From: Candidatus Woesearchaeota archaeon
GTDB taxonomy: Archaea; Nanobdellota; Nanobdellia; Woesearchaeales; 21-14-0-10-32-9
Assembly: GCA_003560545.1 (NCBI GenBank)
Contig: PWLK01000051.1
Span: 1 to 15,722, forward strand
DNA length: 15,722 nt
Reading direction: 5' to 3'
This document shows positions 5,660-13,120 of this stretch, in pieces. The notes below the pieces were generated by a model. The model did not search any database. It saw only the letters and a list, made by a program, of their open reading frames with translations, and was not told where the DNA came from. Numbering within the stretch: position 1 is the stretch's first letter; every line of letters starts with the position of its first letter. A program made the position numbers and the translations under genes.

Positions 5660-6721
5660 ATGGTTCTTGGAAACAGCATAGGGGGAGAGTACTTCTGGGT
5701 GTCAATCACACTAAGCCTTATGACAATAGCACTCATCCTATTCATATCCATAACGAGAAAATACTCATACAAATACATAAAAAAGAAAGCAGCACTCAAC
5801 AAAAGAAAAATAACCAAACTCGAAATCCCAATAGGAATAATACTAGTAATACTTGCCACGCAAATAATAACAAACAGAGTACTTCAAGACCACGCAGACA
5901 TAAACGAAACAATAAGCAACCTGGTAAGCACACTCCTAATAATAGCAATAACATACCTTCTGATAGTAATAGCAGGCATGGTCGTAGACCACTGGGGGAA
6001 CCGGCTGAACAAGCAAAGAAAAGACGACACACATGAAGAAATAGTCCCCTTAGCAAAAAGCGTTACAAGCATAATACTGATAATAACAGCCATATTCTTC
6101 CTACTACAATTATGGAATGTACAAGTAGGAGGACTACTTGCAAGCCTTGGAATTGCAGGTGTAATCCTGGGATTTGCATTCCAAGACACACTAAAGAATA
6201 TGTTCGGCGGCTTAGCACTCATATCAGATGACAGCTTCAGAAAAGGAGATTTAATAGAATTGCCCGACGGAGAACTAGGCTATATAATGGAAATAAACCT
6301 GAGGTCAACAAAGATAAAAAACTTCAACTCACAACAAGTAGTAATACCAAACTCACAGCTTTCAACAATGAAAATCAGGAATTACGCCCTGCCAACAAGA
6401 ATAACAAGGATAAGAATAGACATCTCAATAAACAAGAACGCGGACTTGTACAAAGCAGAAAGAGTAATATTAGACTTGGTAAAAAACAAGAAAGAAATAC
6501 TAAGATATCCCAGACCAATAGTACTCTATGACAAGATAAGCCCTTATTCAGCAGACCTATTTGTATCAGTACACATAAAAGACTACAATAACCTATTCAC
6601 GATAAAAAGCGAACTGATAAAAGAAATACAAAGAGAGCTGAAAAGAAAAGGAGTGAAGCTAGCATACCCTGTTACAGAAGTAAGCTTTAAGAACAAAGAA
6701 CCAGTCAAGCCCACTCACTAA
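5660..6721 (+). CDS. Small-conductance mechanosensitive channel (MscS family)
   Basis: A membrane channel that opens under membrane tension to release solutes in hypo-osmotic shock. Five hydrophobic segments lie at about residues 11-31, 53-72, 84-109, 133-151 and 155-176. The last is the pore helix (VGGLLASLGIAGVILGFAFQ), with the Gly/Ala pattern of TM3, followed by the TM3b-like stretch DTLKNMFGGLALISD. The cytoplasmic beta domain has FRKGDLIEL and VVIPNS (227-232), both MscS hallmarks, and an alpha/beta domain closes the protein. The ATG lies 28 nt after CTATAAATA (5627-5635), again suggesting no leader. The 3' end overlaps the 3' end of the convergent GTPase gene by 17 nt. Codon use is A/C-rich and G-poor. 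Confidence 0.94.
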   Translation: MVLGNSIGGEYFWVSITLSLMTIALILFISITRKYSYKYIKKKAALNKRKITKLEIPIGIILVILATQIITNRVLQDHADINETISNLVSTLLIIAITYLLIVIAGMVVDHWGNRLNKQRKDDTHEEIVPLAKSVTSIILIITAIFFLLQLWNVQVGGLLASLGIAGVILGFAFQDTLKNMFGGLALISDDSFRKGDLIELPDGELGYIMEINLRSTKIKNFNSQQVVIPNSQLSTMKIRNYALPTRITRIRIDISINKNADLYKAERVILDLVKNKKEILRYPRPIVLYDKISPYSADLFVSVHIKDYNNLFTIKSELIKEIQRELKRKGVKLAYPVTEVSFKNKEPVKPTH

Positions 6722-7679
6722 GCTTCTCAGAAACAACCTTCTTTAAAGACTCAACAGAAACAAGGAATTCTCCCTTCCTGGAAGCAACAAATTCTTCAAC
6801 CACATTTTTTTCCAGAATATCTGTCTTAGAAATAAAAAACAATATTGTTTTGTCAAACCCTTTTATTTTTTCAAGCAAAGCATCCTGGGACTCCAAAGAG
6901 TATTCTCCTGTCAAGTCATAAACAAAAACCACGACGTCCGCAAGGTACTTTACAGCCAGGTAAGCCTGCTTCTCAATGTAATTCATCTTATCAGGCCTTG
7001 CAAGAGTCCCAGGACAATCAATAAACTGGACCTTCCTATGATTAACCCTAGAGTAACCAAGGTTTAACTGCGTCGTCGTAAAAGCATAACTTCCAATACC
7101 AGGCTTGGCACTTGTAAGCCTGGAAAGCAAAGTGCTCTTACCAGCATTAGGGAAACCCGTTATGCAAACAGTGAAAAGATTCTCCTTAACAACAGGGAAA
7201 CTTACAAAGACTTTCCTAGCCTCCTTCAGGAAAACCAGGTGTTTATCCAGCCTTCTAATAATAGAAGAAACCCTGCCATAAAAAGATTTACGGACGCTTA
7301 ACACGTCTTTGTAAGGCATTCCCTCTTTTAACTTGCGCGAATGAAGCCTAGCAAGCTCATCAACCTTGGAAGACGCCCACGAAAGAGTTGAAAGAGACTT
7401 TTTCATCTTATCAACATCTGCATACGAAGAAAGGAGTTCCACGTAGAATTCAGATAAATTGTCCGTACTAGGGAAAGAGGAGACGAGCTTGTAAAAAGTA
7501 TTCTTAAAATAATCCTTAACAAGACTAATCCTATGCTTCTCCGCCAGGATTACCCGCTTTGACTTCTCAGATTTCTTAAGAGAGTTCCTGTACTGCTTTT
7601 CCTGCTTCCGCGCCCTGGAGAAAGCCGTGTTAAGGTAAAACTCGGGTGTCTCCACGGACTGAATCTTAGTGAATGCCAT
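6705..7679 (-). CDS. NOG1-family GTP-binding protein
   Basis: A GTPase of the Obg/NOG1 group, linked in eukaryotes and archaea to large ribosomal subunit assembly. The N-terminal helical domain (residues 1-165) precedes the G domain: G1 GFPNAGKS (175-182), G2 region SYAFTTTQ (197-204), G3 DCPG (221-224) and G4 SKTD (284-287). G3 is usually DTPG and G4 NKxD, so both vary slightly here. The 324-aa length suits archaeal NOG1, which lacks the eukaryotic C-terminal extension. The start MAFTKIQ at 7679 is preferred over an upstream TTG because TTTTTAATTG (7711-7702, minus) is centred 27 nt away. It follows the DHH gene on the same strand with its own promoter in the 43-nt gap. Confidence 0.92.
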   Translation of the reverse strand: MAFTKIQSVETPEFYLNTAFSRARKQEKQYRNSLKKSEKSKRVILAEKHRISLVKDYFKNTFYKLVSSFPSTDNLSEFYVELLSSYADVDKMKKSLSTLSWASSKVDELARLHSRKLKEGMPYKDVLSVRKSFYGRVSSIIRRLDKHLVFLKEARKVFVSFPVVKENLFTVCITGFPNAGKSTLLSRLTSAKPGIGSYAFTTTQLNLGYSRVNHRKVQFIDCPGTLARPDKMNYIEKQAYLAVKYLADVVVFVYDLTGEYSLESQDALLEKIKGFDKTILFFISKTDILEKNVVEEFVASRKGEFLVSVESLKKVVSEKLSEWA

Positions 7680-7722
7680 ACGGAGCAGGAAAAAGAACGG
7701 CAATTAAAAATGTTTTTAAGAA

Positions 7723-8751
7723 CTATAACAAAGATCTGAATCTTTCAAGGAATTCCTCGAATGAATCCTTCTTAACACATGCACCACAAGAATACTCGTG
7801 ACCCCCACCGTATCCTTCTATTCCCACCAATGCTTTCTCTAGCAGGCTTGAGACTTTCACAGAAGCAGATCTAATAGACATCACAACTTCACCTGGCTTC
7901 TCCCTTGCTATTATAATGACTTTCTCAGGGTGCATGTACAGCAACTCATTGGACAGGTCACTGGAAACAGCAATCTTTGAATCCTTGTACCTGAAAACAA
8001 CCAATCTGTCCTTTGTAACCTCTACCTGGCTTTTCAGGGACTCGTAAACCTCGTTTACAGCCAAATATTTTTTGTAGATAAACTTCCCCTTAGGAGTGCT
8101 TTGTTCAAGTATTTCGTACGGGGATTCTAACCTGGTAAGTATCTTAACAGCTTTCATAACCTCTGAAGTCGGGCCTTTTAAGTTGAAGTTTATAATTTTA
8201 ACAAGTTCTCCTATTTTTGAGTTGAACAACGCCTTGTCAGGCTCGGAAATGTTTTCTGGGAGGAGGTCAGGGTATTCTTTTCTGAATTCATCGGCCAAAG
8301 ACATATTCCAATCTCCTAGGACGCCTACCATTGCAATCCAAAGAACTCCTTTGACATCGTTTTTTACTGCCTGGTAAGCCCAGTAACTCGTAGGAGTGTC
8401 ATCATCAGGGTTTCCTTTTTTTGGGTTAAAATACACTACGTTCTTGTTATCCTGCAAAGGATGATGGTCCAGCCATACTACTTCCTGGGAGACCTTATCA
8501 AGAAATTCTTGTTCGACCATGGGCTTGTCCAAAACAAAAACCCTGTCAGGCATGAACTCATCCACTTTACGAGCATAACTTTCTTCGAGGACAGGCTTGC
8601 CCTTGACACATACACCTTTGCCGTCACCCGCGAGCTTGTAAAGCAATATGAAAGACGCCAAGCCATCGGTGTCATCGTCGAAAAAGAAAATAGGCCTTGA
8701 AGATTCCAGAACCTTCTTTTTAAGCAAATCCAAATCCTTCCTGTTAATCAT
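7723..8751 (-). CDS. DHH-family phosphoesterase (RecJ-like / nanoRNase-like)
   Basis: A metal-dependent phosphoesterase of the DHH/DHHA1 superfamily, which acts on single-stranded nucleic acids or short oligo- or dinucleotides. Motif I is DDDTDGLAS (residues 25-33), motif III VWLDHH (92-97), and GDWNM (146-150) gives the third metal-binding segment. The C-terminal DHHA1 glycine-rich motif is GGGHEYSCGA (315-324). At 342 aa it has no extra OB fold or nucleotide-binding insert, so the substrate cannot be read from the sequence. The start MINRKDLD is set by CTTTTAAAAACC (8784-8773, minus), centred about 28 nt upstream. A frame extension to 8835 would run through that promoter into the ThiF gene and is not credible. 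Confidence 0.91.
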   Translation of the reverse strand: MINRKDLDLLKKKVLESSRPIFFFDDDTDGLASFILLYKLAGDGKGVCVKGKPVLEESYARKVDEFMPDRVFVLDKPMVEQEFLDKVSQEVVWLDHHPLQDNKNVVYFNPKKGNPDDDTPTSYWAYQAVKNDVKGVLWIAMVGVLGDWNMSLADEFRKEYPDLLPENISEPDKALFNSKIGELVKIINFNLKGPTSEVMKAVKILTRLESPYEILEQSTPKGKFIYKKYLAVNEVYESLKSQVEVTKDRLVVFRYKDSKIAVSSDLSNELLYMHPEKVIIIAREKPGEVVMSIRSASVKVSSLLEKALVGIEGYGGGHEYSCGACVKKDSFEEFLERFRSLL

Positions 8752-8772
8752 AGAAAACCGCAGAACGAAGGA

Positions 8773-8784
8773 GGTTTTTAAAAG
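8773..8784 (-). promoter_or_regulatory. TATA box for the DHH phosphoesterase gene
   Basis: CTTTTAAAAACC on the minus strand is centred about 28 nt from the ATG at 8751, inside the 46-nt gap after the ThiF gene. It implies a leaderless, separately transcribed message. Confidence 0.6.
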
Positions 8785-8797
8785 CTTTTGGCTTTTC

Positions 8798-9484
8798 CTA
8801 TTTCTTCTTGTTCTTGCGCACGTACTTCGTGTCAATCGTCAAGTCCCACGCGTCATAAGCCACCATGTTTTTCTCGTAAGGCATGTCCAGAAGTAGCTTG
8901 GCAGCAGTAGACGCAATGATAGAAGCTCCCATATGCACTGCTGCAGCAGTTATTCCTTCCTCGCGAATCCTCTGGTTTTTGACGTAATCACTTATCTCGT
9001 TAAGAGAGGCTTTCTTGTAAACCACGAAAACCTGTCCTTGGGTGCCTGCCGCGTAACAGTAAATCATAGGAATGCCTTTCTTTGAACAATACTTGTCAAC
9101 AAGCATTGAAACCTTTAAATCATTAGAACAGTCCACGACGAGATCTGATTCCAGGAGGTAAGTTGTGTTCTGGTTTAATTCTTCATGGAAAGCCTTGACC
9201 TTGGCTTCAGGGTTAATGGCTTCAAGCCTTTTCTTGGCTTGTTTTGCTTTGAACTTAGTCACATCCTCGTTCAGGAATAAAGACTGCCTTTGAAGTTCTT
9301 CTTCCAGGACTCGGCCCTTATCGATAATCCTAAGACCTATACCTGCCCTGGCAGTCATTTCAGCCAGCACGCTTCCAACGCCGCCAAGACCTACGATTGT
9401 TATGGTCTTGGAACGCATTTCCCCTGCTCGTTCCCCTATCTGCTTTACCAGTTCCTGCACAGAATAACGACTTTTTTTAGCCAT
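8798..9484 (-). CDS. ThiF/MoeB/E1-like adenylyltransferase, short form lacking zinc cysteines
   Basis: A member of the E1-like superfamily that adenylates the C-terminus of small ubiquitin-like proteins (ThiS, MoaD, SAMP type) or modifies small molecules or RNA. The nucleotide-binding motif is VGLGGVGS (31-38), followed by the acidic IIDKGRV (53-59), ELQRQSLF (63-70), and VVDCSNDLKV (116-125), which carries the conserved Asp and Lys. The two CxxC pairs that bind zinc in MoeB and ThiF are missing. The only Cys are 119, 133 and 143, and none sits in a typical catalytic crossover loop. The C-terminus is strongly basic (RKNKKK). The ATG at 9484 follows AAGGTGAT (9496-9489) by 4 nt, a strong Shine-Dalgarno site. 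No ubiquitin-like partner gene is visible in the window. Confidence 0.88.
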   Translation of the reverse strand: MAKKSRYSVQELVKQIGERAGEMRSKTITIVGLGGVGSVLAEMTARAGIGLRIIDKGRVLEEELQRQSLFLNEDVTKFKAKQAKKRLEAINPEAKVKAFHEELNQNTTYLLESDLVVDCSNDLKVSMLVDKYCSKKGIPMIYCYAAGTQGQVFVVYKKASLNEISDYVKNQRIREEGITAAAVHMGASIIASTAAKLLLDMPYEKNMVAYDAWDLTIDTKYVRKNKKK

Positions 9485-9488
9485 CAAA

Positions 9489-9496
9489 TCACCTTT
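9489..9496 (-). promoter_or_regulatory. Shine-Dalgarno site for the ThiF-like gene
   Basis: AAGGTGAT matches the 16S rRNA 3' end and sits 4 nt before the ATG at 9484, which rules out the earlier in-frame ATG at 9514. A TATA-like ATATTTAAATAAT (minus, 9516-9528) lies about 26 nt ahead of the expected RNA start. Confidence 0.7.
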
Positions 9497-9544
9497 AAAA
9501 AGGAATGAATACAAATTATTTAAATATTTCGAAGGGTTTAATCA

Positions 9545-10087
9545 TCATTTCTTGTTTAAGAAGGAAATAATCTCTTTGCAAACCTCTTCAATGCTTTTGC
9601 CATGTGTGTTTACAACGAAGTCGAAATTATTCTTGTTTTCATAATCTAATTGGTATAGCGAATAATATCTCTTCCTCTCAGACTCCATTCTTCTCTTCAT
9701 GTTGTTAAGGGTTGTCTCGTAATCAGTGTTTTCTTTCTCCAGTAATTTGTGTTTTGGGCTGTTAAAAATCCTCTTGGCTGCTTCTTCAGGGGAAACGACG
9801 AGGAATATTTTTATGGATTCGGGTATGAAGTGAAAACCGAGGCGGGCGTCAAGAACGAAGTTATCTTCTTCCTCTCCGAACTTTGTGGTGTACGCGTCGA
9901 GTTCTTTGTCAACAGAAAAGTCTTTTTCGGCTATCTTGCTCAGTTCAAGAAGGGTTATGCCTTTTTCTTCGGCCATAAGCCTCATAAAGTCACCTGTTGA
10001 GTAATGCTTAAGACCGAGTTTTTCTGCTAGTAGCTTTGCAACACTGCTCTTCCCACTCCCCGGAACCCCGCTTATAGTTATTATCAA
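9545..10087 (-). CDS. cmk: Cytidylate kinase-like P-loop kinase
   Basis: A small nucleoside monophosphate kinase of the archaeal CMP kinase type (ATP + (d)CMP to ADP + (d)CDP). The P-loop is GVPGSGKSS (residues 7-15), then the substrate-binding start YSTGDFMRLMAEEKGITLLE, and VLDARLG where archaeal Cmk has VLEGRLA. The lid MKRRMESERKRYYSLYQLDY follows the Cmk pattern of repeated Arg with a conserved RY. At 180 aa it fits the family. I choose the TTG at 10087 because it gives the family N-terminus MIITISG and lies 6 nt after GAGAGGT; the TTG at 10093 would touch that site. It is 15 nt downstream of the stop codon of the unknown gene at 10105, so the two form an operon. Other kinases of this fold remain possible. 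Confidence 0.87.
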   Translation of the reverse strand: MIITISGVPGSGKSSVAKLLAEKLGLKHYSTGDFMRLMAEEKGITLLELSKIAEKDFSVDKELDAYTTKFGEEEDNFVLDARLGFHFIPESIKIFLVVSPEEAAKRIFNSPKHKLLEKENTDYETTLNNMKRRMESERKRYYSLYQLDYENKNNFDFVVNTHGKSIEEVCKEIISFLNKK

Positions 10088-10102
10088 AACCAAAACCTCT
10101 CA

Positions 10103-10540
10103 TTATTTCACGGAAAATTTGCTTATCTTATCGTACAGCAAAGGATTGTTCTTTTCAAGAAAACCTTTTTCTATTATGCTTATCTGAGGCATGATTATGC
10201 TTAAAGCGCTTTCTTTTGCAGGCCCTTTCCTCTTTTTTAATCCGGGATAGTCATACCATCCTGAGACGTATTTATCAGATATCAGTTTCATAAATGCGTT
10301 GTTGCTCACGCCTATAACGTCGTATGTATGGCCGTCAATTCTCTGTATGTAATAAAAATCTTTTTCGTGGACTGGGTCCGCGAATTCCAAGAATGTGTTT
10401 CTGCCAGTAAACCTGTACTTTCCTGTATCATAAGAATAAACCATGCCTCCAAGACAGCCTTCCTTAGAGAAATGGATTAGCTCCTCCCATTCAACAACTA
10501 CTGATAAACCCTTGTAAGCTTCATTTAAAATTGTTAGCAT
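10103..10540 (-). CDS. Uncharacterised 145-aa protein, first gene of the operon with cmk
   Basis: I do not recognise this family. The protein looks globular and soluble, mixed alpha/beta, rich in aromatic residues (VVEWEELIHF, KDFYYIQRIDGHTYDVIGV, YVSGWYDYPGL), with a lysine-rich turn KKRKGPAKES and a helical C-terminus. Both Cys and His are too few for an obvious metal site. TATA-like TTTTTTTAAATAAT (minus, 10573-10561) is centred about 26 nt before the ATG at 10540, so the operon message begins leaderless. The CMP kinase follows after 15 nt and uses its own Shine-Dalgarno site. The operon hints at a nucleotide- or RNA-related role, but nothing in the protein confirms that. The promoter is divergent from that of the thermosome. 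Confidence 0.75.
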   Translation of the reverse strand: MLTILNEAYKGLSVVVEWEELIHFSKEGCLGGMVYSYDTGKYRFTGRNTFLEFADPVHEKDFYYIQRIDGHTYDVIGVSNNAFMKLISDKYVSGWYDYPGLKKRKGPAKESALSIIMPQISIIEKGFLEKNNPLLYDKISKFSVK

Positions 10541-10560
10541 TAAACAACGAGGAAAAAAAG

Positions 10561-10573
10561 ATTATTTAAAAAA
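10561..10573 (-). promoter_or_regulatory. TATA box for the unknown/cmk operon
   Basis: On the minus strand TTTTTTTAAATAAT is centred about 26 nt before the ATG at 10540. It is back to back with the thermosome promoter 31 nt away in the 110-nt divergent region. Confidence 0.65.
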
Positions 10574-10603
10574 ATTTCCAAAACACGTTTTTTCCAGAAA
10601 AAG

Positions 10604-10616
10604 TTTTTAAATAAAA
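10604..10616 (+). promoter_or_regulatory. TATA box for the thermosome gene
   Basis: TTTTTAAATAAAA, preceded by a purine-rich stretch that could be a BRE, predicts an RNA start near 10636. The leader would be about 15 nt with AGGGGG (10638-10643) as ribosome binding site, 7 nt before the ATG. I see no clear inverted repeat for a heat-shock repressor. Confidence 0.65.
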
Positions 10617-10650
10617 CCTTATTAACCGTGTTGTATTAGGGGGACTTCGT

Positions 10651-12282
10651 ATGGGAGAAAAAGATTCTGATTACCAGCCAGTATACATAATGCCGGAAGG
10701 CACGCAGAGAAACACAGGGAAGAGCGCGCAGCGAATGAATATTATGGCTGCGAAGCTCGTAGCCGAGGCAGTGAGGACCACTCTAGGCCCTAAAGGCATG
10801 GACAAAATGCTTGTGGACAGCATGGGAGAAGTCACTGTTACGAATGACGGAGTAACAATCCTAAGAGAGATAGAAATAGAACATCCTACTGCTAAGATGA
10901 TAGTTGAGATAGCTAAGACACAGGAAGATGAAGTCGGGGATGGCACGACGACAGCTGTGGTTATAGCAGGGGACTTGTTAAAACAAGCGGAAACTTTGTT
11001 AGATAAAAACATCCATTCTACCGTGATAGCGAAAGGTTATCGCCTTGCGGCAAGTAAATCCCAGGAAATCCTAAAAGAAATGGCTGTAAAGCTAGACCCA
11101 AATGATAAGGATATGTTGAAAAAAATTGCTGAGACTGCGATGACAGGCAAGGGAGCAGAGGATAACAAAGGCCACTTAGCCGGGCTCGTAATAGAGGCTG
11201 TGCTCAAGGTAGGAAGAAAAACAAAGAACTCATTCTCCCTGGACAAGTCAGATATAAAGATCGAAAAGAAAACGGGAGCAGGGGTTGATGAATGCGAGAT
11301 AATACAAGGAATAGTATTGGACAAGGAAAAAGTGCATTCAGGAATGCCTGAACAGGTAAAGAATGCAAGGATTGCACTTATAGACTCTCCTATAGAGATA
11401 AAAAACCTTGAAACCGATACGAAGATATCCATAACAGACCCTGATAAAATACAATCTTTCTTCGACATGGAAGAATCCATGATAAAAAGGATGATAGAAA
11501 AGATAAGCGCTACGAAAGCCAACGTTGTAATATGCCAGAAAGGAATAGATGACATGGCCCAGCACTTCCTTGCAAAAAAAGGAATTTACGCGCTGAGAAG
11601 GGTTAAGAAAAGCGATATGGAAAAGCTTGCAAAGGCAACAGGCGCAAAAATAGTATCTGACCTGAATGATTTCACAGAAGACGATCTTGGGAAAGCAGGC
11701 CTTGTAGAGCAAGTGCCTGTCGGGGAAGAATACATGACTTATGTGAGGGATTGCGAGAACCCAAGAGCACTGACCTTGCTTTTAAGGGGTGCAACCCACC
11801 ACGTGGTAGACGAGGTATCCAGGGCTGTGGATGACGCAATAGGAGATATTAGTGCTGCGTTAAAACACGGGTACATCGTCGCAGGCGCCGGGTCTCCAGA
11901 AATAGGAGCGTCTAAAGAACTGAAAAAATATGCTAACACCCTTTCCGGGAGGGAGCAACTAGCGGTACAAGCATTCGCGGATGCACTAGAAGTAATACCA
12001 AGAACTCTGGCGGAGAACGCAGGGCTTGATCCTATAGACGTGATTGCAGAACTAAAATCAGCGCATGACAAAAACGATAAATGGGCAGGGGTAAACGTGT
12101 TCACAGGCAGAGTGATAGATGCGTGGAAAGAAGGCATAATAGAGCCTTTAAAAATAAAAACGCAGGCTGTTTCAAGCGCTGCGGACGTGGCGATAATGAT
12201 ACTAAGAATAGATGATATAATTCTCTCAAGCAAACAAGAGCAAACAGGAAGCGGAATAGCAGAAAAACACAGGGAATACTAA
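10651..12282 (+). CDS. thsA: Thermosome subunit (group II chaperonin)
   Basis: An ATP-driven double-ring chaperonin subunit that folds cytoplasmic proteins. Signatures are RTTLGPKGMDKML (residues 42-54), TNDGVTIL (64-71) and the ATP-binding GDGTTTAVV (96-104). An apical domain with helical protrusion lies in the middle, and the return part of the equatorial domain has VDDAIGD and GAGSPEIGAS. The family consensus there is GGGAPE, so G-A-G-S-P-E is a mild variant. The 543-aa length is normal. The C-terminus ends EQTGSGIAEKHREY and lacks the GGM repeat tail that fills the cavity in many archaeal thermosomes. AGGGGG lies 7 nt before the ATG. It is the only chaperonin gene in the window; whether a second subunit exists elsewhere cannot be judged. 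Confidence 0.97.
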   Translation: MGEKDSDYQPVYIMPEGTQRNTGKSAQRMNIMAAKLVAEAVRTTLGPKGMDKMLVDSMGEVTVTNDGVTILREIEIEHPTAKMIVEIAKTQEDEVGDGTTTAVVIAGDLLKQAETLLDKNIHSTVIAKGYRLAASKSQEILKEMAVKLDPNDKDMLKKIAETAMTGKGAEDNKGHLAGLVIEAVLKVGRKTKNSFSLDKSDIKIEKKTGAGVDECEIIQGIVLDKEKVHSGMPEQVKNARIALIDSPIEIKNLETDTKISITDPDKIQSFFDMEESMIKRMIEKISATKANVVICQKGIDDMAQHFLAKKGIYALRRVKKSDMEKLAKATGAKIVSDLNDFTEDDLGKAGLVEQVPVGEEYMTYVRDCENPRALTLLLRGATHHVVDEVSRAVDDAIGDISAALKHGYIVAGAGSPEIGASKELKKYANTLSGREQLAVQAFADALEVIPRTLAENAGLDPIDVIAELKSAHDKNDKWAGVNVFTGRVIDAWKEGIIEPLKIKTQAVSSAADVAIMILRIDDIILSSKQEQTGSGIAEKHREY

Positions 12283-12322
12283 GGATAACATTTATATACT
12301 AGCAATAACCAGTGTGAATAGA

Positions 12323-12330
12323 GAGGTGAG
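12323..12330 (+). promoter_or_regulatory. Shine-Dalgarno site deciding a TTG start
   Basis: GAGGTGAG ends 5 nt before the TTG at 12336 and supports this unusual start codon. TTTATATA (12291-12298) is the likely TATA box, with the RNA start near 12320. Confidence 0.65.
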
Positions 12331-12335
12331 ATTGG

Positions 12336-13118
12336 TTGTCTGAAAACGAGGAATATGAACTTCTACCACATAGCAAGCTAGAACAGTTAAGATCAGAACT
12401 TGAACAGCTTAAAAGAGGAGCAACAACGTCAGACTCGCCTTCCGGGAACAGCCTGGTAACAGCAATAGAAGACCTGACAAGATCAGTGGAAAAAATATAT
12501 GCTTTATTCGAAAACATCCCCCAGGAAGTACTGGATGAATACAAAAGAGGAGAAAAACCAGAGGATAAACTGGACAAGATAATAGAACAAAACAGGCATA
12601 TCGCGGAAGGAATAATAGCATTATCTGAAAACCTGAACAGGGAAACACCAGGAGAAGCGCTGGCAAGGGACGCAGGCAGGCCTGCTCCACAAAGCCAAAC
12701 AACCCAGGAAAAACCAGTACAACAACCACAGCCAACAGGAACAAGCCTTCCGGGTGAGCCAACAACAAGCCAGAATACGACGATGAACACTCCGGAAAGC
12801 ACTCAAGCAGGACCTGAAGCCCAACAACAACCCCCTCATAGTGGAGGAATCGAAGACATCCCCCCACCAAGACCAGAAGCTCCTGAACCACCCGTACAAG
12901 GAAATGCACCTCAACAACCTCAAAGCACAACAGGAGAAAGCAGAGGGCAGCCAGGTGAAAACCAAAACCCGTTCAAACAACAAATGGAAATACCTCCTGT
13001 AAAAGCAAATTATCCAAGCCATAAAGATTATCCAGGCATGCCCGAGCAACCCACACTCACAAGGCCATTACACGTAGAGCCCGATAAAAAGAAGAAAAAA
13101 TTCATGGGATTATTCTAA
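12336..13118 (+). CDS. Uncharacterised protein with N-terminal helices, Pro/Gln-rich linker and C-terminal KKKKKFMGLF
   Basis: No named family is recognised. Residues 1-105 are helical and charged, with heptad-like LEQLRSELEQLK (15-26) and further helices to about 100. Residues 106-225 are low-complexity, rich in P, Q, E, T, S and G, and surely disordered. Residues 226-250 keep ordered-looking aromatic and proline positions (NYPSHKDYPGMP), and the protein ends in five lysines plus FMGLF. That ending looks like a short peptide for docking to a partner or membrane; this is inference. There is no signal peptide and no transmembrane helix. The start is TTG, supported by GAGGTGAG 6 nt upstream. 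The small gene at 13121 begins 2 nt after its stop, so both are translated from one message, probably coupled. Confidence 0.78.
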   Translation: MSENEEYELLPHSKLEQLRSELEQLKRGATTSDSPSGNSLVTAIEDLTRSVEKIYALFENIPQEVLDEYKRGEKPEDKLDKIIEQNRHIAEGIIALSENLNRETPGEALARDAGRPAPQSQTTQEKPVQQPQPTGTSLPGEPTTSQNTTMNTPESTQAGPEAQQQPPHSGGIEDIPPPRPEAPEPPVQGNAPQQPQSTTGESRGQPGENQNPFKQQMEIPPVKANYPSHKDYPGMPEQPTLTRPLHVEPDKKKKKFMGLF

Positions 13119-13120
13119 AA

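Noticed and set aside
8752..8835. N-terminal extension of the DHH phosphoesterase
   Set aside because: It would cross the TATA box and the 3' end of the ThiF-like gene; the family N-terminus begins at 8751.
10541..10650. Riboswitch or heat-shock operator in the divergent region before the thermosome
   Set aside because: Only two back-to-back TATA boxes and a Shine-Dalgarno site are visible; no stable stem or palindromic operator could be supported.
11037..12233. Minus-strand frames opposite the thermosome gene
   Set aside because: Ser/Ile-rich antisense shadows of a highly conserved gene.
12409..13049. Long minus-strand frames opposite the Pro/Gln-rich gene
   Set aside because: They are shadows created by the low-complexity repeats; products are Leu/Val/Cys-rich with no family features and no start signals.
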